Below are positions 1 through 10,954 of a stretch of 64,000 nt of DNA, in pieces; the stretch's first letter is position 1, and each line of letters begins with the position of its first letter. This stretch comes from Blastocystis hominis (Eukaryota; Sar; Bigyra; Opalinata; Blastocystidae): contig NW_013171838.1 of the NCBI RefSeq assembly GCF_000151665.1, positions 571,001 to 635,000 on the forward strand, written 5' to 3'. The notes below the pieces were generated by a model, which did not search any database, had not been told where the DNA came from, and saw only the letters and a program-made list of their open reading frames with translations. Position numbers and translations under genes: made by a program.

Positions 1-110
1 CCAGTGAACTAGCACAAGAGGATGTTGCTCAGTATATTCAATCAGTTTTCCTTTTTCAACGTAATGTACATTACTTTCCAAATGATCCCAACACAAAACC
101 TAGAAGATAA
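1..110 (+). CDS. 3' end of an unidentified gene (partial)
   Basis: Reading from base 3, an open frame of 35 codons runs in from the left edge and ends at TAA 108-110. The peptide begins SELAQEDVAQYIQ and ends in a basic tail (NTKPRR). The start lies outside the window and the family is not recognisable from so short a piece. It sits in the same orientation as, and about 225 bp upstream of, UTP3, the usual tight spacing here. No TGTTTGTT was seen just after the stop. It could be chance, but protein-like composition and the absence of another gene here favour a real terminal exon. Confidence 0.45.
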   Translation, partial: SELAQEDVAQYIQSVFLFQRNVHYFPNDPNTKPRR

Positions 111-335
111 CCAAGAAACTCGAAACATCCTTACACTTTGTAAGCATAATAATAATGAAAATAGAATGTTTAGCATCTTTGCAATCCTTCCACTACCTAT
201 TTGAATTGAATGAATCAAGTTTGATGAAATGATATTTGAACAAACCCCCGATTTCCGGAATTCCGATTGTAGAGAGAAGGCAAAAAGAACAAAAAAGGAG
301 GGTATTTTGGTGCTTTTTACTTTTTCGACGTTCCA

Positions 336-1918
336 ATGACCAATTCCGATGGTAGACGATGCGGTTTGGTTTTAAATGAGCAGATGAATTAGACTTTGAT
401 AATGTGTCGGAGGATGACCTTTTGGATGTCGATGACCACGTTTCTGTGGATGAAGTATCGAGTAGTAGCAACGAGATGAGTTCTTCGTCCGAGGAGGAGA
501 GTGAGGAGAAGGAGGAAGACATTCATGCTTGGGGTGGTCGAAAGAGCAACTATTATGGTGGAATGGAAGATGTGTCGTGTTGTGGAGTCTGTTGACGGCT
601 AGGACATTGACGCGGATGGTGTGGAGCTGCGAGAAACGCGTGAGTTGGAAAGAAACCAGAAGGAGAGTTTGCAAGTTGAGGACTTCGCGATTTCCTCCGA
701 CGAGGACGAGGAAGTCGAAGCGACCGATCTGGAAGCTGCCAAGTTGAATTTGGGAGTAGGTAGTTCGCTCTTAAGTGTCATTATAGTTCGGTATCGCGGA
801 AGAGGAGGTGCACAAAGACCTTTCCTCGCTGTCGGCGGAGGAGCTTCGCAAGCTGCTGCGCAAGGAGAGTCCGGAAGTGGTGGTGATGCTCTCCGACCTG
901 CTGGGCCGTCTGCGCGCGTTCTCCGGCGCCGTGGCTCCCTGGGCGCGCGCTCTGCGTAGCGAGCGTCCCTCGGTGGGCGGGCGCGCGCTGTCGTCGACGG
1001 GCGTGGACTTCGCGGACTGCCAGTCGCAGCTGTCGCTGAACTACGCGCTGCTGCTGCTGAACTACCTGCTGCTGAAGGCCGAGCGCCGCCCGTCGAGCGA
1101 CCTGCAGCGCCATCCGCTGACCGCCCTGCTGGTGCGAGCCAGGTAGGAGACGAGGGGGCGGGTCATGCAGAGCTCTGCTCGACCGGCTGGGCAAGGCCGA
1201 GCGCCGGATCGGCGAGGCGCGGTTCCAGCGGGAAAGCCTCCCGCGGGGATCGGAGAGCGAGGACGAGCGAGAACGGGAGCGAGAAGGGAAGGAGGGCGAA
1301 GAAGAATTGGCGGGAAAGGAGGGAGGCGAAGACGAGGCGAGGGAGGAGCGAAACGCCCTGGCGCGGTAGGAGCGAGGCGAGGAAGTGAAGCGTAGAGAGG
1401 AGGAAGCCGCCTTCCAGCGATTCGCCGCACGCAAGCGAGGGGCCGACATGCTCACGCCATCGGAGAAACCGGGGAAACCCGATGCAATGGACGACGCAAT
1501 GGACGACGCAATGGACGACGTGGAGTCGAACGAAGACGAAGATTTGGCGGGAAACGAAGACGAAGATTTGGCGGGGGAGGACGATTTTTACCGGGAGATG
1601 AAGAAGCGGAAGGAGGCGAAGCAGAGCGCGAAGGAGGCGCGGCAGGAGTACGCGGCGCATTACGTGAACGAAGATTTCGAGCTGGAGGAAGGGGAGAGCC
1701 GCAAGGCCACGCAGAAAATCCTCAAGAACCGCGGATTGGTGCCGAGCCGACCGAAGGAGAACCGCAACCCGCGTGTGAAGAAACGACGGCGCTACGAGCA
1801 GGCTGTCAAGCGGAGAAAGGGACAGGTGGTGCCGATGCGAACGAACGAAGCCGATCAGTACATGGGAGAGAAGTCGGGAATCCGCGCAGATGTCACGCAC
1901 TCCCGACTGTTCAACTAA
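336..1918 (+). CDS. UTP3: UTP3/SAS10-like small-subunit processome protein
   Basis: Nucleolar protein of the U3 snoRNP/SSU processome, needed for 18S pre-rRNA processing. Six exons: 336-363, 393-571, 603-755, 787-1142, 1171-1365, 1396-1918; introns 28-31 nt; 477 aa. The N-terminus is acidic (Ser/Glu/Asp runs), the middle holds the helical Sas10/Utp3 segment (around EELRKLLRKESPEVVVMLSD), and the C-terminus has the family signature: basic RNPRVKKRRRYEQAVKRRKG followed by YMGEKSGI and HSRLF. That C-terminal block makes the assignment secure. Short tandem repeats code for AMDD x3 and NEDEDLAG x2 at about 1483-1577. ATG 336 was chosen because it gives the phase needed for the 29-nt first intron. 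A TGTTTGAG variant of the 3' motif lies near 1996. Confidence 0.93.
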
Positions 1919-2076
1919 TCGTCTTTTATTGGAGAGGGAGGTGCGTGGAGGAGAAGAGCAGCGAGGGTGTTTGGAATCGTTATATTTATTGCCTTGTTTG
2001 AGAGAAAAACGACAGCCGATTTTGGGAATTGTCATTATTCCCGTTGGATTTTGAATTGTTGGTTGGCTTCGTGGAT

Positions 2077-4157
2077 ATGGACTTGGAAACGCTGAAGGGT
2101 ATGAAGCGGCATGAACTTCAGCAGGAAGCCAAAAGAATCGGGATCAAGGCGAACCAAGCGTCGTCTGTACTCATCGATCTTATCAGAAAGCATTACGAGG
2201 TAGGAAAATGAGATCGCTGCAAGGATAGACTCAAGGTAAAATGGACAAGGGAGATGAAACACTGGACTCCACTTCCCGTCAAAGTAATAGCCAGGAAAAT
2301 TCAAATGAGCAGGAGCCCGAAGTACAATTTACAACTGTGGAGTAATGTGTAGAACAATCCTGAGTCAGTGTTTGTGTCGGATAGTGAGGCGAATTTGGTG
2401 GATGATTTGAATAAAATCTTGAAAGAGGATGATTCTCTTCTTTCAGAGAGTCAGACCACGAAATCCTTCGTCAACGATAAAATAACGCATTTGACCCATT
2501 CCGAAACGGATACGGAGACGTTGCAAGACGTTCTCAATCAGGCTGACACAACCATCCTACCTCGCGAGAGCGTCCTGGAAACGAACGAAACAGTAGCATG
2601 TAGCAGCAACAGCCAAAGCCGTCTTCCGAGCATGTCGAAGGAGATCATTGATATGCTCATCGATATTGATAACGCAAACTACAGCAAGAATCCTGACTCG
2701 TCAGAGAGTTCAATGAGCCCGTCAAAACTCCCAAAAGATCCGCGCCTATCGGATACGGTGATCTCTTCTTCTCTCCCGCCATCTGTTGCGAAGTTCAAAG
2801 AGCAAAATGTGGCTAAAAAGGAAGAGCCGAAAGAAGAACAAGGAGGAGGAGGAGGAGGAGGAGGAGTAGATGCAGAAAACACGACCAAACTCACAAATAC
2901 GATTAGTATTTCTTCAGAAGAGAGCATTACTCCCAATACGTGTTTCTCTTCGTATACGGCGGATCAGTTGGTCCAGCTTTCAGAGAAATATAAAAATCTG
3001 GTCGTAGAGCAGGGGAAGCACGAAGATGTTGAGATTCTCCTGAATATTAACTCTGTATTTCGTATTGACTTCTACTCACGACCAGGCACTCTCCGACAAG
3101 CTAGCAGCGAAGGAAGATACCATCCCCACCGATGATACAGCAACTTGTGGGTTTTGTCGCGACGTTTCACCTCCTAGCATCGCGACTCCTCATTCGGGAT
3201 GGTTCTCTGATGGTCGTTCCGCGCATCTCCCAAGTTCGTTCCGAGAACGTCCAGGACGATTGCTGGGAGAACAACCACGGACTCGCCGAAGCGGTAGACC
3301 CCGAATCCACGCAGGAGCTCTCTGTGTTGCGTTCTCCATCGGAATCATTAAGTGGGAGGGAACTCCTGAGCGACCCAAATTGCTCTTCTCCCACTCCGAC
3401 TCCGCGCCCAGAGCTCTCCTATCGCTCGCAGCCGGCGCTCTACCGCTCGCGCAAGCGCCGAACGATCGTGAGCTCGCAGCAAGTGAAGCCATTTCATCTC
3501 GGCGGCCAGCGCGCTCTCGACAAGCCAGAACCGGCCTCTGCGTCCTCGAGAGAGCCCACGCCCTCGCTTTCGCCGGTCGCTGAGCGCGAAGCGGGCGATG
3601 TCGGAGAATCGTCTCCATGTCCGCTAGAACGCACCGTAATCCAAGTAGACCTGGACCTGGACAACCCGCACGTGCCGGAAGACAACGAGGAAGCGCAATA
3701 TCGCTTTCTTCGCGCGATGGAGGATTCAATCAATCAGCTTCGCCTCCAGTCCATCGACGCGCCGCTCGTGCAGCGCCTGCACCACGACGCCGCCACCGAG
3801 GAGGAGCTGCTGCGCCGATCCTCGCTGGTTGGCGACATCGCGGAGGTTGTCGACAACGCGCAGCGCATGGCCGATGTCGCCACTGCCAAGGAAAACTGGT
3901 CGGAAGCGTGCGTGCCGCGCAGGCTGGAGACGGAGAGCGCGGAGAGAGAGCGATCGACGGAGGGAGAGCAGCAGGGAGAGAGAGGCTCGGCATCATTGGC
4001 ATCATCGATATCGTGCGCTTCGTCGCACTCGTTTGCGTCGGCGGCGTCGCCGGTGTCGTCAGGAGGGGAGGAAACGGTGAAACGAGGGAGTATGAAGAGG
4101 TCGCGCGAAGAGGATAATGCCGGGAAATGCACGGCGATTAAGCGTGCAGGCTCGTAA
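2077..4157 (+). CDS. SAP-like (NuSAP-type N-terminus) low-complexity nuclear protein
   Basis: Five exons (2077-2199, 2229-2321, 2353-3054, 3086-3146, 3178-4157), introns 29-31 nt, 652 aa. The first 40 residues fit a SAP-type helix-extension-helix (LKGMKRHELQQEAKRIGIKA, then LIDLIRKH), closest in feel to the N-terminus of the spindle protein NuSAP. The rest is Ser/Glu/Pro-rich and probably disordered, with a poly-Gly run (about 2851-2866) and a C-terminal helical patch (AQYRFLRAMEDSINQLRLQ) followed by basic residues. Inference: a DNA/chromatin- or microtubule-associated protein; SAP domains are short and easily matched by chance. The frames join cleanly at all four introns. TGTTTGTT follows at 4208. 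Confidence 0.72.
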
Positions 4158-4207
4158 TTTTATTCTGTAACCATTTTGAGAATCTTGTACATTGAAGCTT
4201 GTTTGTC

Positions 4208-4215
4208 TGTTTGTT
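4208..4215 (+). terminator. TGTTTGTT 3'-end motif of the SAP-like gene
   Basis: Perfect TGTTTGTT 50 nt after the TAA at 4155-4157 and 65 nt before the UTP11 start codon. In Blastocystis this motif lies just downstream of the polyadenylation site. Confidence 0.7.
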
Positions 4216-4279
4216 GCAAAAATAGGAAGGAGAGGAAAAATCGTCATTCGAAATCTGGGCAAACTTTTTGTGAGAGAAA

Positions 4280-5069
4280 ATGTCTTCCTGGAGAAATGCA
4301 GTGAAGAGCAAAGAGCACAGAGAGCGTTCTCAACCTCTTGCTCGTCAAAGTCTCGGATTGTTGGAAAAGAAGAAGGATTACAAAATTCGTGCAGAGGAGC
4401 ACCATAAAAAGCAAAAACTCATCCAGAAGCTCAAGTTGCAGGCTGCCTTGAAAAATCCCGATGAGTTCCATACTCATATGATTACATTAAAGAAAGTGAG
4501 AGACAATGATGTTCGAATCACGTTTAGAAAGGGGAAACTGAAAAGGAATGGACCCAAAAGCGAATTGCAGAAAAAGAGAAGGACGCTTTGTTGTTAACTT
4601 CAAAGCGAGTTCAGAAGGAGCGGGTAGTGATATTCCACGCCATTGATCCTAGAAAATCGAGCGGTTGGTTTCCTCACTTCAGTTCATGGACAACGAAGAG
4701 TCAAATCATCACACCGTCTTCGTCGATGACCCTAAGGAAATGGAGACGTGGTCCGCAGCGACCTATTTCGACACGCTCCCCGAGTTGGTCGATCGCAAAT
4801 ACAATCGTCTCAGCGAATCGCAGCTGAAAGAACAGTCGTTTGCCGGCACTCTCCGCGACGAGAAGGAGCTAAAGAAGCTGAAGGAGCGTCGAGAGAATCG
4901 GTACAAGGAGCTGGGCGAGAATCTGGAGGACGAGCAAACGATCGATCGGATTATGAGCCACATCCAGCTGCGAAAGAATCTGAACTCCAAGGGGCGACGC
5001 GTGAAGGTGAAGGACGGGGAGAACGGGTTTGCTGCGGTGTATCGATGGCGTTTCGAGCGAAAGAAGTAG
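4280..5069 (+). CDS. UTP11: UTP11-like U3 snoRNA-associated protein
   Basis: SSU processome component acting with U3 snoRNA in 18S rRNA maturation in the nucleolus. Three exons (4280-4495, 4528-4623, 4653-5069), introns 32 and 29 nt, 242 aa, the usual family length. The N-terminus carries the hallmark EHRERSQP...[17 protein letters not shown] and NPDEFHTHM; the middle has [13 protein letters not shown] and VFVDD; the C-terminus has [11 protein letters not shown] and ends in basic RFERKK. The match covers the whole length, so the identity is firm. UTP3 and TSR2, also in this window, work in the same process, but they are separate transcription units. TGTTTGTT at 5146-5153. Confidence 0.95.
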
Positions 5070-5145
5070 ACGGGAAGAAAGGAATGGACGGAGAGATTAT
5101 CGGTGTGTTTAGTTTCGATTGTTTGATTGAAGGAATGGAATGGAA

Positions 5146-5153
5146 TGTTTGTT
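5146..5153 (+). terminator. TGTTTGTT 3'-end motif of UTP11
   Basis: Perfect motif 77 nt after the UTP11 TAG; just upstream of the 106-bp repeat array. Confidence 0.65.
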
Positions 5154-5194
5154 TGATTCACTCTGCTTTGGCACTTTGCTTTCTTGTTTGCTTG

Positions 5195-5510
5195 TGGATT
5201 GAATGTCTATTCGATGCACTCTCCAATTTCTAAACCCATTTTGTAGAAGTGGATTGCCTAGCAAATTGGTTGGTTGCTTCTCCCTGTGCCTGTGTATCTG
5301 TGGATTGAATGTCTATTCGATGCACTCTCCAATTTCTAAACCCATTTTGCAGAAGTGGATTGCCTAGCAAATTGGTTGGTTGCTTCTCCCTGTGTCCGTT
5401 TGCTTGTGGATTGAATGTCTATTCGATGCACTCTCCAATTTCTAAACCCATTTTGCAGAAGTGGATTGCCTAGCAAATTGGTTGGTTGCTTCTCCCTGTG
5501 CCTGTGTGCT
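5195..5510. repeat. 106-bp tandem repeat, three copies, between convergent genes
   Basis: The landmark GAATGTCTATTCGATGCAC starts at 5201, 5307 and 5413, a period of exactly 106 bp. Copies are nearly identical; differences are single bases (for example TTTTGTAG in copy 1 against TTTTGCAG in copies 2 and 3) and a variable TGTGCCTGTGT-type junction. Each copy contains a TTGGTTGGTTGCTTC stretch. The array fills the space between the 3' ends of UTP11 (+) and SERINC (-). It encodes nothing recognisable. Confidence 0.93.
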
Positions 5511-5567
5511 TCCTCCTCCTCTTCCTCTCTAATTTGTCCCACAAACAACCCAATCATAACACAATTC

Positions 5568-6905
5568 TTAATATCTTCGGTTCGGATTGATAAAAGGAGC
5601 GAACAGGATGTACATGAACAGCACAAATCCCACCACGATACTCAAAAAATAAATCCACAGCGTCGAATTCGACGCGAACTGCGACACCAGCGTCGGCCGC
5701 ATCGTGAAATCCCCCGAATACCACGCCGACGCCATCATCGCCAGATACAGCGAATTCAGCACCATGCACAAATTAAACAGACACCACTGCCTGCTGTCCT
5801 CCGCAGGGATCTCCAGCTTGGGTCCCTTCTCCGCGTCCGGCTTTTGCTCGGCCTCCTCGTCCTCCTTCTCCGCGTTCTCGCTCTTGATGCGATACGCCAT
5901 CCAGAACCCCGAGATCACGTTCAGCACCACGTTGATCGCCGTCAGCCAGTAGTTACTCGACGAGAGATACGGGTTGCAGTTCTACGGTCAGAGAATTCGA
6001 TCGAATCCTACCGCGTTCGGCGAAGCCAGCAGCGCGCTCACAAGATAAAACACGGTCACGAGGAAGAACGTGGCGGGCGGAAGCAGGCCGCGGTTGAATT
6101 TCTCGGTGAGACAGAGGCAGAGGCAGGTGATGCCCATTAGCAGAGTGAGCGTGATCATTACGATGTTGCCCAAGCAGACGCCTTGCTTGTGGAACAGGCC
6201 GTAGCTGAGGGTGAGAGAAAGAGAAGGGAGGAAGTACAAGACGATGCAGCAAGCGATGGAGCCGAGAGTGAAGAAAACACCGAGGGTAATGTACATCGAC
6301 TTCCACTGGTTGGCGCAGCAGCAGGTCTTGTCTGTGTAGTTGTATCGCTTCTAGAGGTGAGGGGAGACGGCGGAAACAACATTTGTCTCATCCATCTTGA
6401 CGATCAACAAATCGTGGACGGTGAAGGACAAATCGACGAAGGCCATCAGTTGGAGAATCAGGTAGAAGACAGATCCAACGCGGGCACAGCCACGGTAGAA
6501 ACCGATCCAGCTGGAGGAATCAACTCCCCAAATAAAAAGCCAGGTGAAGAAAATCAGAATGAGCAGGAAGATTCCCAAGAACATATGATGCGTCGCTGGC
6601 CATGCCAAAGTTGATAAGAACAAAAGCAGGAAGGAGCAGAAAATAGCACAGCTAGCACGATATACGATCTCAATTCCATGTCTTCCAAACACTTTGTCAA
6701 GATTGTTGTTCACAATCTACAACTCAGAAAAGAAAAATTAGGCTACATCGTTGTTAGGGAGGAACTGAATTATAATACAAAACAACATCCAGATTAGAAA
6801 CACGGAATAGTAACGAGCATTAGACATTGTCTTTTTAACATTTCCTGCACACCCCAAGAGTGCATTAAAGCAGCAACAAGCACAACTAGTTAATCCACAA
6901 ATCAT
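5568..6905 (-). CDS. Serine incorporator (SERINC/TDE1 family) membrane protein
   Basis: Polytopic membrane protein; the family is linked to serine-derived lipid synthesis and lipid scrambling. Four exons on the minus strand (6747-6905, 6381-6716, 6012-6350, 5568-5981), three 30-nt introns all in phase 0, 415 aa. The sequence shows the Cys-rich N-terminus (TSCACCCFNALLGCAG), about ten hydrophobic segments and the conserved extracytoplasmic Cys loop (CNPYLSS). An acidic, Lys-rich loop (KSENAEKEDEEAEQK) precedes the last membrane segments. ATG 6905 is the only ATG giving a SERINC-like start. The stop TAA is followed by a TTGTTTGTGGG variant of the 3' motif. Convergent with UTP11, divergent from FIS1. 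Confidence 0.9.
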
Positions 6906-7171
6906 TGATATATAAATTAATGAATAATCGCACAAACTGGATTGTGTGAAAAGCCAGATTCGTTGTCATAAACTCGATCGCTGCTTTTTCCATACGAATC
7001 ATTTTTAAAAAAATAGGAAAGGAGGTGAAGCGTCACTTTCACAGGTAACTTGCTTTTGAAGTGAAGAAAACCAACTCTATCATTGGCCCCTATCAAGTGC
7101 TTTTTAGACAATAGACGATTCATAGAACCAATCCACACGAATGATTAGCGAAACAGTATACTTTTTCTGAA
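6906..7171. promoter_or_regulatory. Divergent SERINC/FIS1 intergenic region
   Basis: 266 bp between two start codons facing away from each other, so both promoters must lie here. AT-rich; no TATA box or other element can be named with confidence. A 73-codon minus-strand ORF inside has no protein-like features. Confidence 0.5.
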
Positions 7172-7746
7172 ATGTATGAATCCCAAGGAACGAACGTTCT
7201 GAACGAGGCTGAGGTGATTGCGGCCATTCGCGTAGCAGATTCTTTGGTAGGTTCATCCTAGAGAGCGAAAGAGGAATATTTGCGTGATATTGAAAACGAT
7301 GTTCCCACTCCCAAAGTAATTTAACGGATTCAAGCTAATACTGTAGGCAGCTTTCAATTACGCATGTGCCTTAGTTCGGAGCAAAAATAAGCAGGAATTG
7401 GAGAAGGCAATCGAGATTTTTACAGGTTTGAGATGCTTGGGGCGCTTATTGTGTAGTCTTAATCGATGAAGGTTTCCAAACGCACAAATGCATATACAAT
7501 ATTTCGTACGCCTACTACAAACTCGGGAGACTGCGCCAGTCTCGTCTATTTTGTGAACGACTGCTCAAGTTGGACCCATTGAACGAGCAGGCGCAGGATC
7601 TTCACCAGAAGTTGGACGCAATCGTTCAGTCAAGTAGAAACAGTGTAGGTGTTCTCTTTGTAGAGGGAATTGTGGGACTGGGCATTACGGCTGTGGTGGC
7701 GGCTGCGGCAGCCATTGTTCTTTATAAAGCGATGGGGAAAAAGTAA
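7172..7746 (+). CDS. FIS1: Fis1-like tail-anchored organelle fission protein
   Basis: Outer-membrane adaptor for fission of mitochondria (here a mitochondrion-related organelle) and peroxisomes. Four exons (7172-7231, 7262-7315, 7347-7425, 7457-7746), introns 30-31 nt, 160 aa, close to the usual 150. It has the TPR-like core (AAFNYACALVRSKNKQELEK, then KCIYNISYAYYKLGRLRQS, and LLKLDPLNEQAQDLHQK) and a C-terminal hydrophobic anchor (GIVGLGITAVVAAAAAIVLY) ending in a short basic tail. A shorter 21-35 nt intron was considered before the anchor but would destroy the hydrophobic segment. The stop is followed by the TGTTTGAT variant. Confidence 0.93.
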
Positions 7747-7803
7747 TCATTAGACTGTGGATTGTTTGATTCAGAAATGAATGAGATTTGAAATTATACT
7801 TGA

Positions 7804-8808
7804 ATGAAATACAGGCGAACCGCTGCCTTGAAAACGCCCCTCTCTGGTTTTCCAATTTCCCACTTACAGATGTTCAACCCCCGTTCTCTTCAGCTGCTCA
7901 TGGCCACTGACGCTCAGCCTAAGCACGATGCTCGTTTCTACAGCACCTGCTTTATGGGAGGCGTTCTCTCTTGCGGAACCACTCACACCGCTATTTGCCC
8001 TCTCGATTTGGTCAAGTGCCGTCGCCAGACGAACCCTACTCTGTACAAGAACCTTATGGATGGTCTGAAGCAGATTTCGAAGGAGGGTTGGAATCGTAAC
8101 GGTCTGTACCGCGGATGGCAGCCTACCTTCTATGGTTATGCCATGCAGGGATTCTTCAAGTTCGGAGGTTACGAGCTGTTCAAGGATTTCTACATCAACC
8201 TGATGGGAGAGGAGAGAGCCAAGAACTACAAGAACACGATCTACCTGGCCGCCTCTGCGTCGGCTGAGTTCTTCGCCGATATCTTCCTGTGCCCGATGGA
8301 GGCGACCAAGGTGCGCATCCAGACGAGCCCTGCTGAGATGAACTTCCCCAACAAGCTGATGCCCGCCGTGCGCGAGATCACGGGTCCCGAGGGCGTGAAG
8401 GCTCTGTGGAAGGGTCTGGTGCCTCTGTGGTGCCGTCAGATCCCGTACACGATGGTGAAGTTCGCCACGTTCGAGAACATCGTGGGTCTGTTCTATCGCT
8501 TCCTGCTGACGAAGCCTCGTGACTCGTACAGCAAGGCGACGCAGCTGACGGTGACGTTCGCTTCGGGTTACATTGCTGGTGTGTTCTGCGCGCTGGTGTC
8601 GCATCCGTTCGACTCGTGCGTGTCGAAGATGAACAACTCCGCGGAGAAGATCTCGATGCTGCAGGCGATGAAGATTCTGGGCTGGAAGGGATGCTGGAAC
8701 GGTCTGGGAACTCGTATTCTGATGATTGGTACGCTGACGGGTCTGCAGTGGTGGATCTACGATACTTGGAAGACTGCGTGCGGCTATCCTTCTTCCGGAG
8801 GTCATTAA
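7804..8808 (+). CDS. Mitochondrial phosphate carrier (SLC25A3 type)
   Basis: Inner-membrane carrier importing inorganic phosphate with H+. Intronless, 334 aa. Three mitochondrial-carrier repeats, each with its signature: PLDLVKCRRQ, PMEATKVRIQ and HPFDSCVSKM. The first two are almost identical to those of phosphate carriers, and FKFGGYELFKDFY plus YTMVKFATFENIV support the subfamily. The third repeat has Phe where most have Ala. The first 35-40 residues are basic and hydroxylated and could be a cleaved presequence; a second ATG at 7870 would remove most of them. Strong bias toward C-ending codons suggests high expression. TGTTTGTT at 8865-8872. Confidence 0.95.
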   Translation: MKYRRTAALKTPLSGFPISHLQMFNPRSLQLLMATDAQPKHDARFYSTCFMGGVLSCGTTHTAICPLDLVKCRRQTNPTLYKNLMDGLKQISKEGWNRNGLYRGWQPTFYGYAMQGFFKFGGYELFKDFYINLMGEERAKNYKNTIYLAASASAEFFADIFLCPMEATKVRIQTSPAEMNFPNKLMPAVREITGPEGVKALWKGLVPLWCRQIPYTMVKFATFENIVGLFYRFLLTKPRDSYSKATQLTVTFASGYIAGVFCALVSHPFDSCVSKMNNSAEKISMLQAMKILGWKGCWNGLGTRILMIGTLTGLQWWIYDTWKTACGYPSSGGH

Positions 8809-8864
8809 ACACTGATTGGTGTTGTGACAATATTTATTTATTTATTTGGGTGTTCGTTCCTGTG

Positions 8865-8872
8865 TGTTTGTT
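8865..8872 (+). terminator. TGTTTGTT 3'-end motif of the phosphate carrier
   Basis: Perfect motif 56 nt after the TAA, just before the convergent HEAT-like gene stop at 8907. Confidence 0.65.
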
Positions 8873-8906
8873 GTAACAATGAAGAAAAAGAACAAAAAGA
8901 AAAAGG

Positions 8907-10897
8907 CTAGGGATCGTTGGTTGTGGGAGTGACGAGGAGAGAAGCTGCGTGAGCTCGTAGAAAGGTTCTCCAGAATGGCCAGTTTTGGCCTTGGGAGACT
9001 TGCATGATGACTAGAAGGATGAGCAAAGAGAAGGGAGAGAGAATGTACCTTCACCCAGGAGGTGGAGAAGGGCATCCTCTCCGAGTTGGGTGAGCGACAC
9101 GTCTTTTTTCTGCGCAGTTTTTAGAATGGCATAGCGAAGAAGGTGCGTAACAAGAGAATGATACATTTCATTGTATGGCGCTGCAGCGATTCGTCGCAGT
9201 GAATCAAACACGCCTTCTTCTCCTAAAACCCTTTCGATGGTTGCGATCCCAGCATCCTGCAAAGCAGAAAGGCAAAACGAACGAATTGATTCGTCTTTAT
9301 CGCGTGTGTGACGCGCAGCGAGGGAAAGAAACACTGACTGTGATTGATGTTGCTTGAATTCTTTTAGGAGAAGGAGCCGGATCGATCTACTCACTGATGA
9401 ATCGAAATGTCTACGCTGTGGGCTCGATATCGATGTGATTGAGAAGAATTGAAAAGAGTCGATCATGGAACTTTTGCTTTTCTTCATCTGGACAAGCATT
9501 CTATAAAAACATGCTATCTAATGGGGTTGTACATAGACTTCCATGCATTTCTGGACTGCCACTTTCCGAATGATCTGCGATGTACTTTGCAGCACCGACG
9601 TCGAGGCTTTGATTCAAATGACACTCAAATTGAACTCAAAATCGGGAAGGAAATGGAGGGAGAAAACAGAAAAGCGATCAACGCCAGTACCGCAGTGATT
9701 TCTGCAAGATAAAACTTCTCCTTGTTCTAAGAATACGCCGCGTGTTTGCTCCAAACTGTACCAATCGCACACATTCGCGTCGAATCAGCAGTTTTGCAGA
9801 GATTGTTTCCAGTTCGATCCATTGCAAACTGACGATTATCACATAGATCAAATTCTTACTCGCTCTTTGCGATGCACTGAAGGAGAAAAAAGAGCGGGTT
9901 CGACACGGGAAGCGATGCAGCTGATTCCTTCTCTGTGAGAACAAAAACGAGTTGTTGTGTCTATTCTCAAACAGCTAATCATTGGATCTACAGCGTGCAT
10001 GACTGCTGTAGCACTCAAACTCATCGCAATTTTGACAACAAACAACCAATTCGACTCCGAATTCGATTCATCCCACTCCATTTCGCGATTCCCGTTCGAA
10101 TCGCTTTGGAAGGAAATCGAATCCGGGTTTGCTTGCTGAAGAAAAAGAAACCAGAAGAGGAGAGACGATCGAACAATTCGATAGAGTTCTGTGGGGTTTG
10201 GGATGGTTTGTTTGAGCGAGTTGATTTCCTTTAGAAGGGTCGGGACGCAGGGATTGTGTACTGCATCGGGGGAAGTGGCCAGAAACACGAAGAGACTAAA
10301 GAGATAGGAAGTGAAGGATGATTTGTGGAGGAGGGTAAATGCTTCGTTGCTGAGAATCAAGCGATTGAATTGGACTATGGGCGGAAGGGCATAATATGCG
10401 CTGAGAAAGGCGATTTTTTGGAGCGTGATGCTGTCCACATCCCACTGAAGAACGTTTTGCAGGAGGAGGAACATTTCGTCGTCAGAATGGAACAACACGG
10501 CGTAGTGTAAGCACTCGGTGTAGAGCACGTTAAGCATTGTTATAATTTCTTTGGGAATCTATGTTACCATGTTTAAAATCCGGAACTACCTTGCTTTCCT
10601 CATTTTCTTGCTTGTCGACGCTTCTCGATCCTGTTTCAATTTCGATAAGTTTACTATATTATTATTATTATTGGAGTACAAAAATAGATACAAAATAGTG
10701 GAAGAGAGGAGAGACACGCATTCTAACAGTTTTCTCTTTTTAGTTAACTGATCCTCGTGATTTTTGGGAGACAGCACAATCTCGTTTAGCGAGTTTACGA
10801 AATTAGACCCAATCAGTCGAACCTCCGCGTTTTGACTTGCTTCGAGTTGTTGCTGAATCAGGGGAATCAGATGAAGGATTTCGGATGTGCAATTCAT
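8907..10897 (-). CDS. HEAT/ARM-like helical protein, family not recognised
   Basis: About nine exons on the minus strand, eight short introns (28-38 nt), roughly 576 aa. No catalytic motif is visible. The predicted protein is all-helical, with repeated amphipathic segments (LHLIPLIQQQLEASQNAEVRL; DESIRSFCLSALQDAGIATI; YHSLVTHLLRYAIL) typical of HEAT or ARM solenoids, so a scaffold role is likely. Every junction keeps the frame, which supports one gene rather than several. The first intron has two possible donors (26 or 38 nt). The start ATG 10897 lies only 29 nt downstream of the 3'-end motif of ETF-QO on the same strand. The paralogous family (THADA, TTI1, importin-like) could not be decided. 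Confidence 0.68.
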
Positions 10898-10925
10898 AAT
10901 TATGGATCCGTTCAGTTTGGAGGGA

Positions 10926-10933
10926 AACAAACA
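10926..10933 (-). terminator. TGTTTGTT 3'-end motif of ETF-QO
   Basis: Minus-strand TGTTTGTT 21 nt after the ETF-QO TAG and 28 nt before the next gene's ATG on the same strand. Confidence 0.65.
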
Positions 10934-10954
10934 GTCGTTCAAACACCTAATTTA

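Noticed and set aside
5195-5510. CRISPR-like array
   Set aside because: Repeats are contiguous with no unique spacers, the period is 106 bp, and the genome is eukaryotic.
6917-7138. 73-codon minus-strand ORF between SERINC and FIS1
   Set aside because: Lies in the divergent promoter region and has no protein-like features or splice sites.
7864-8805. 313-codon minus-strand ORF
   Set aside because: Shadow of the phosphate carrier, whose three carrier signatures prove the plus strand is coding.
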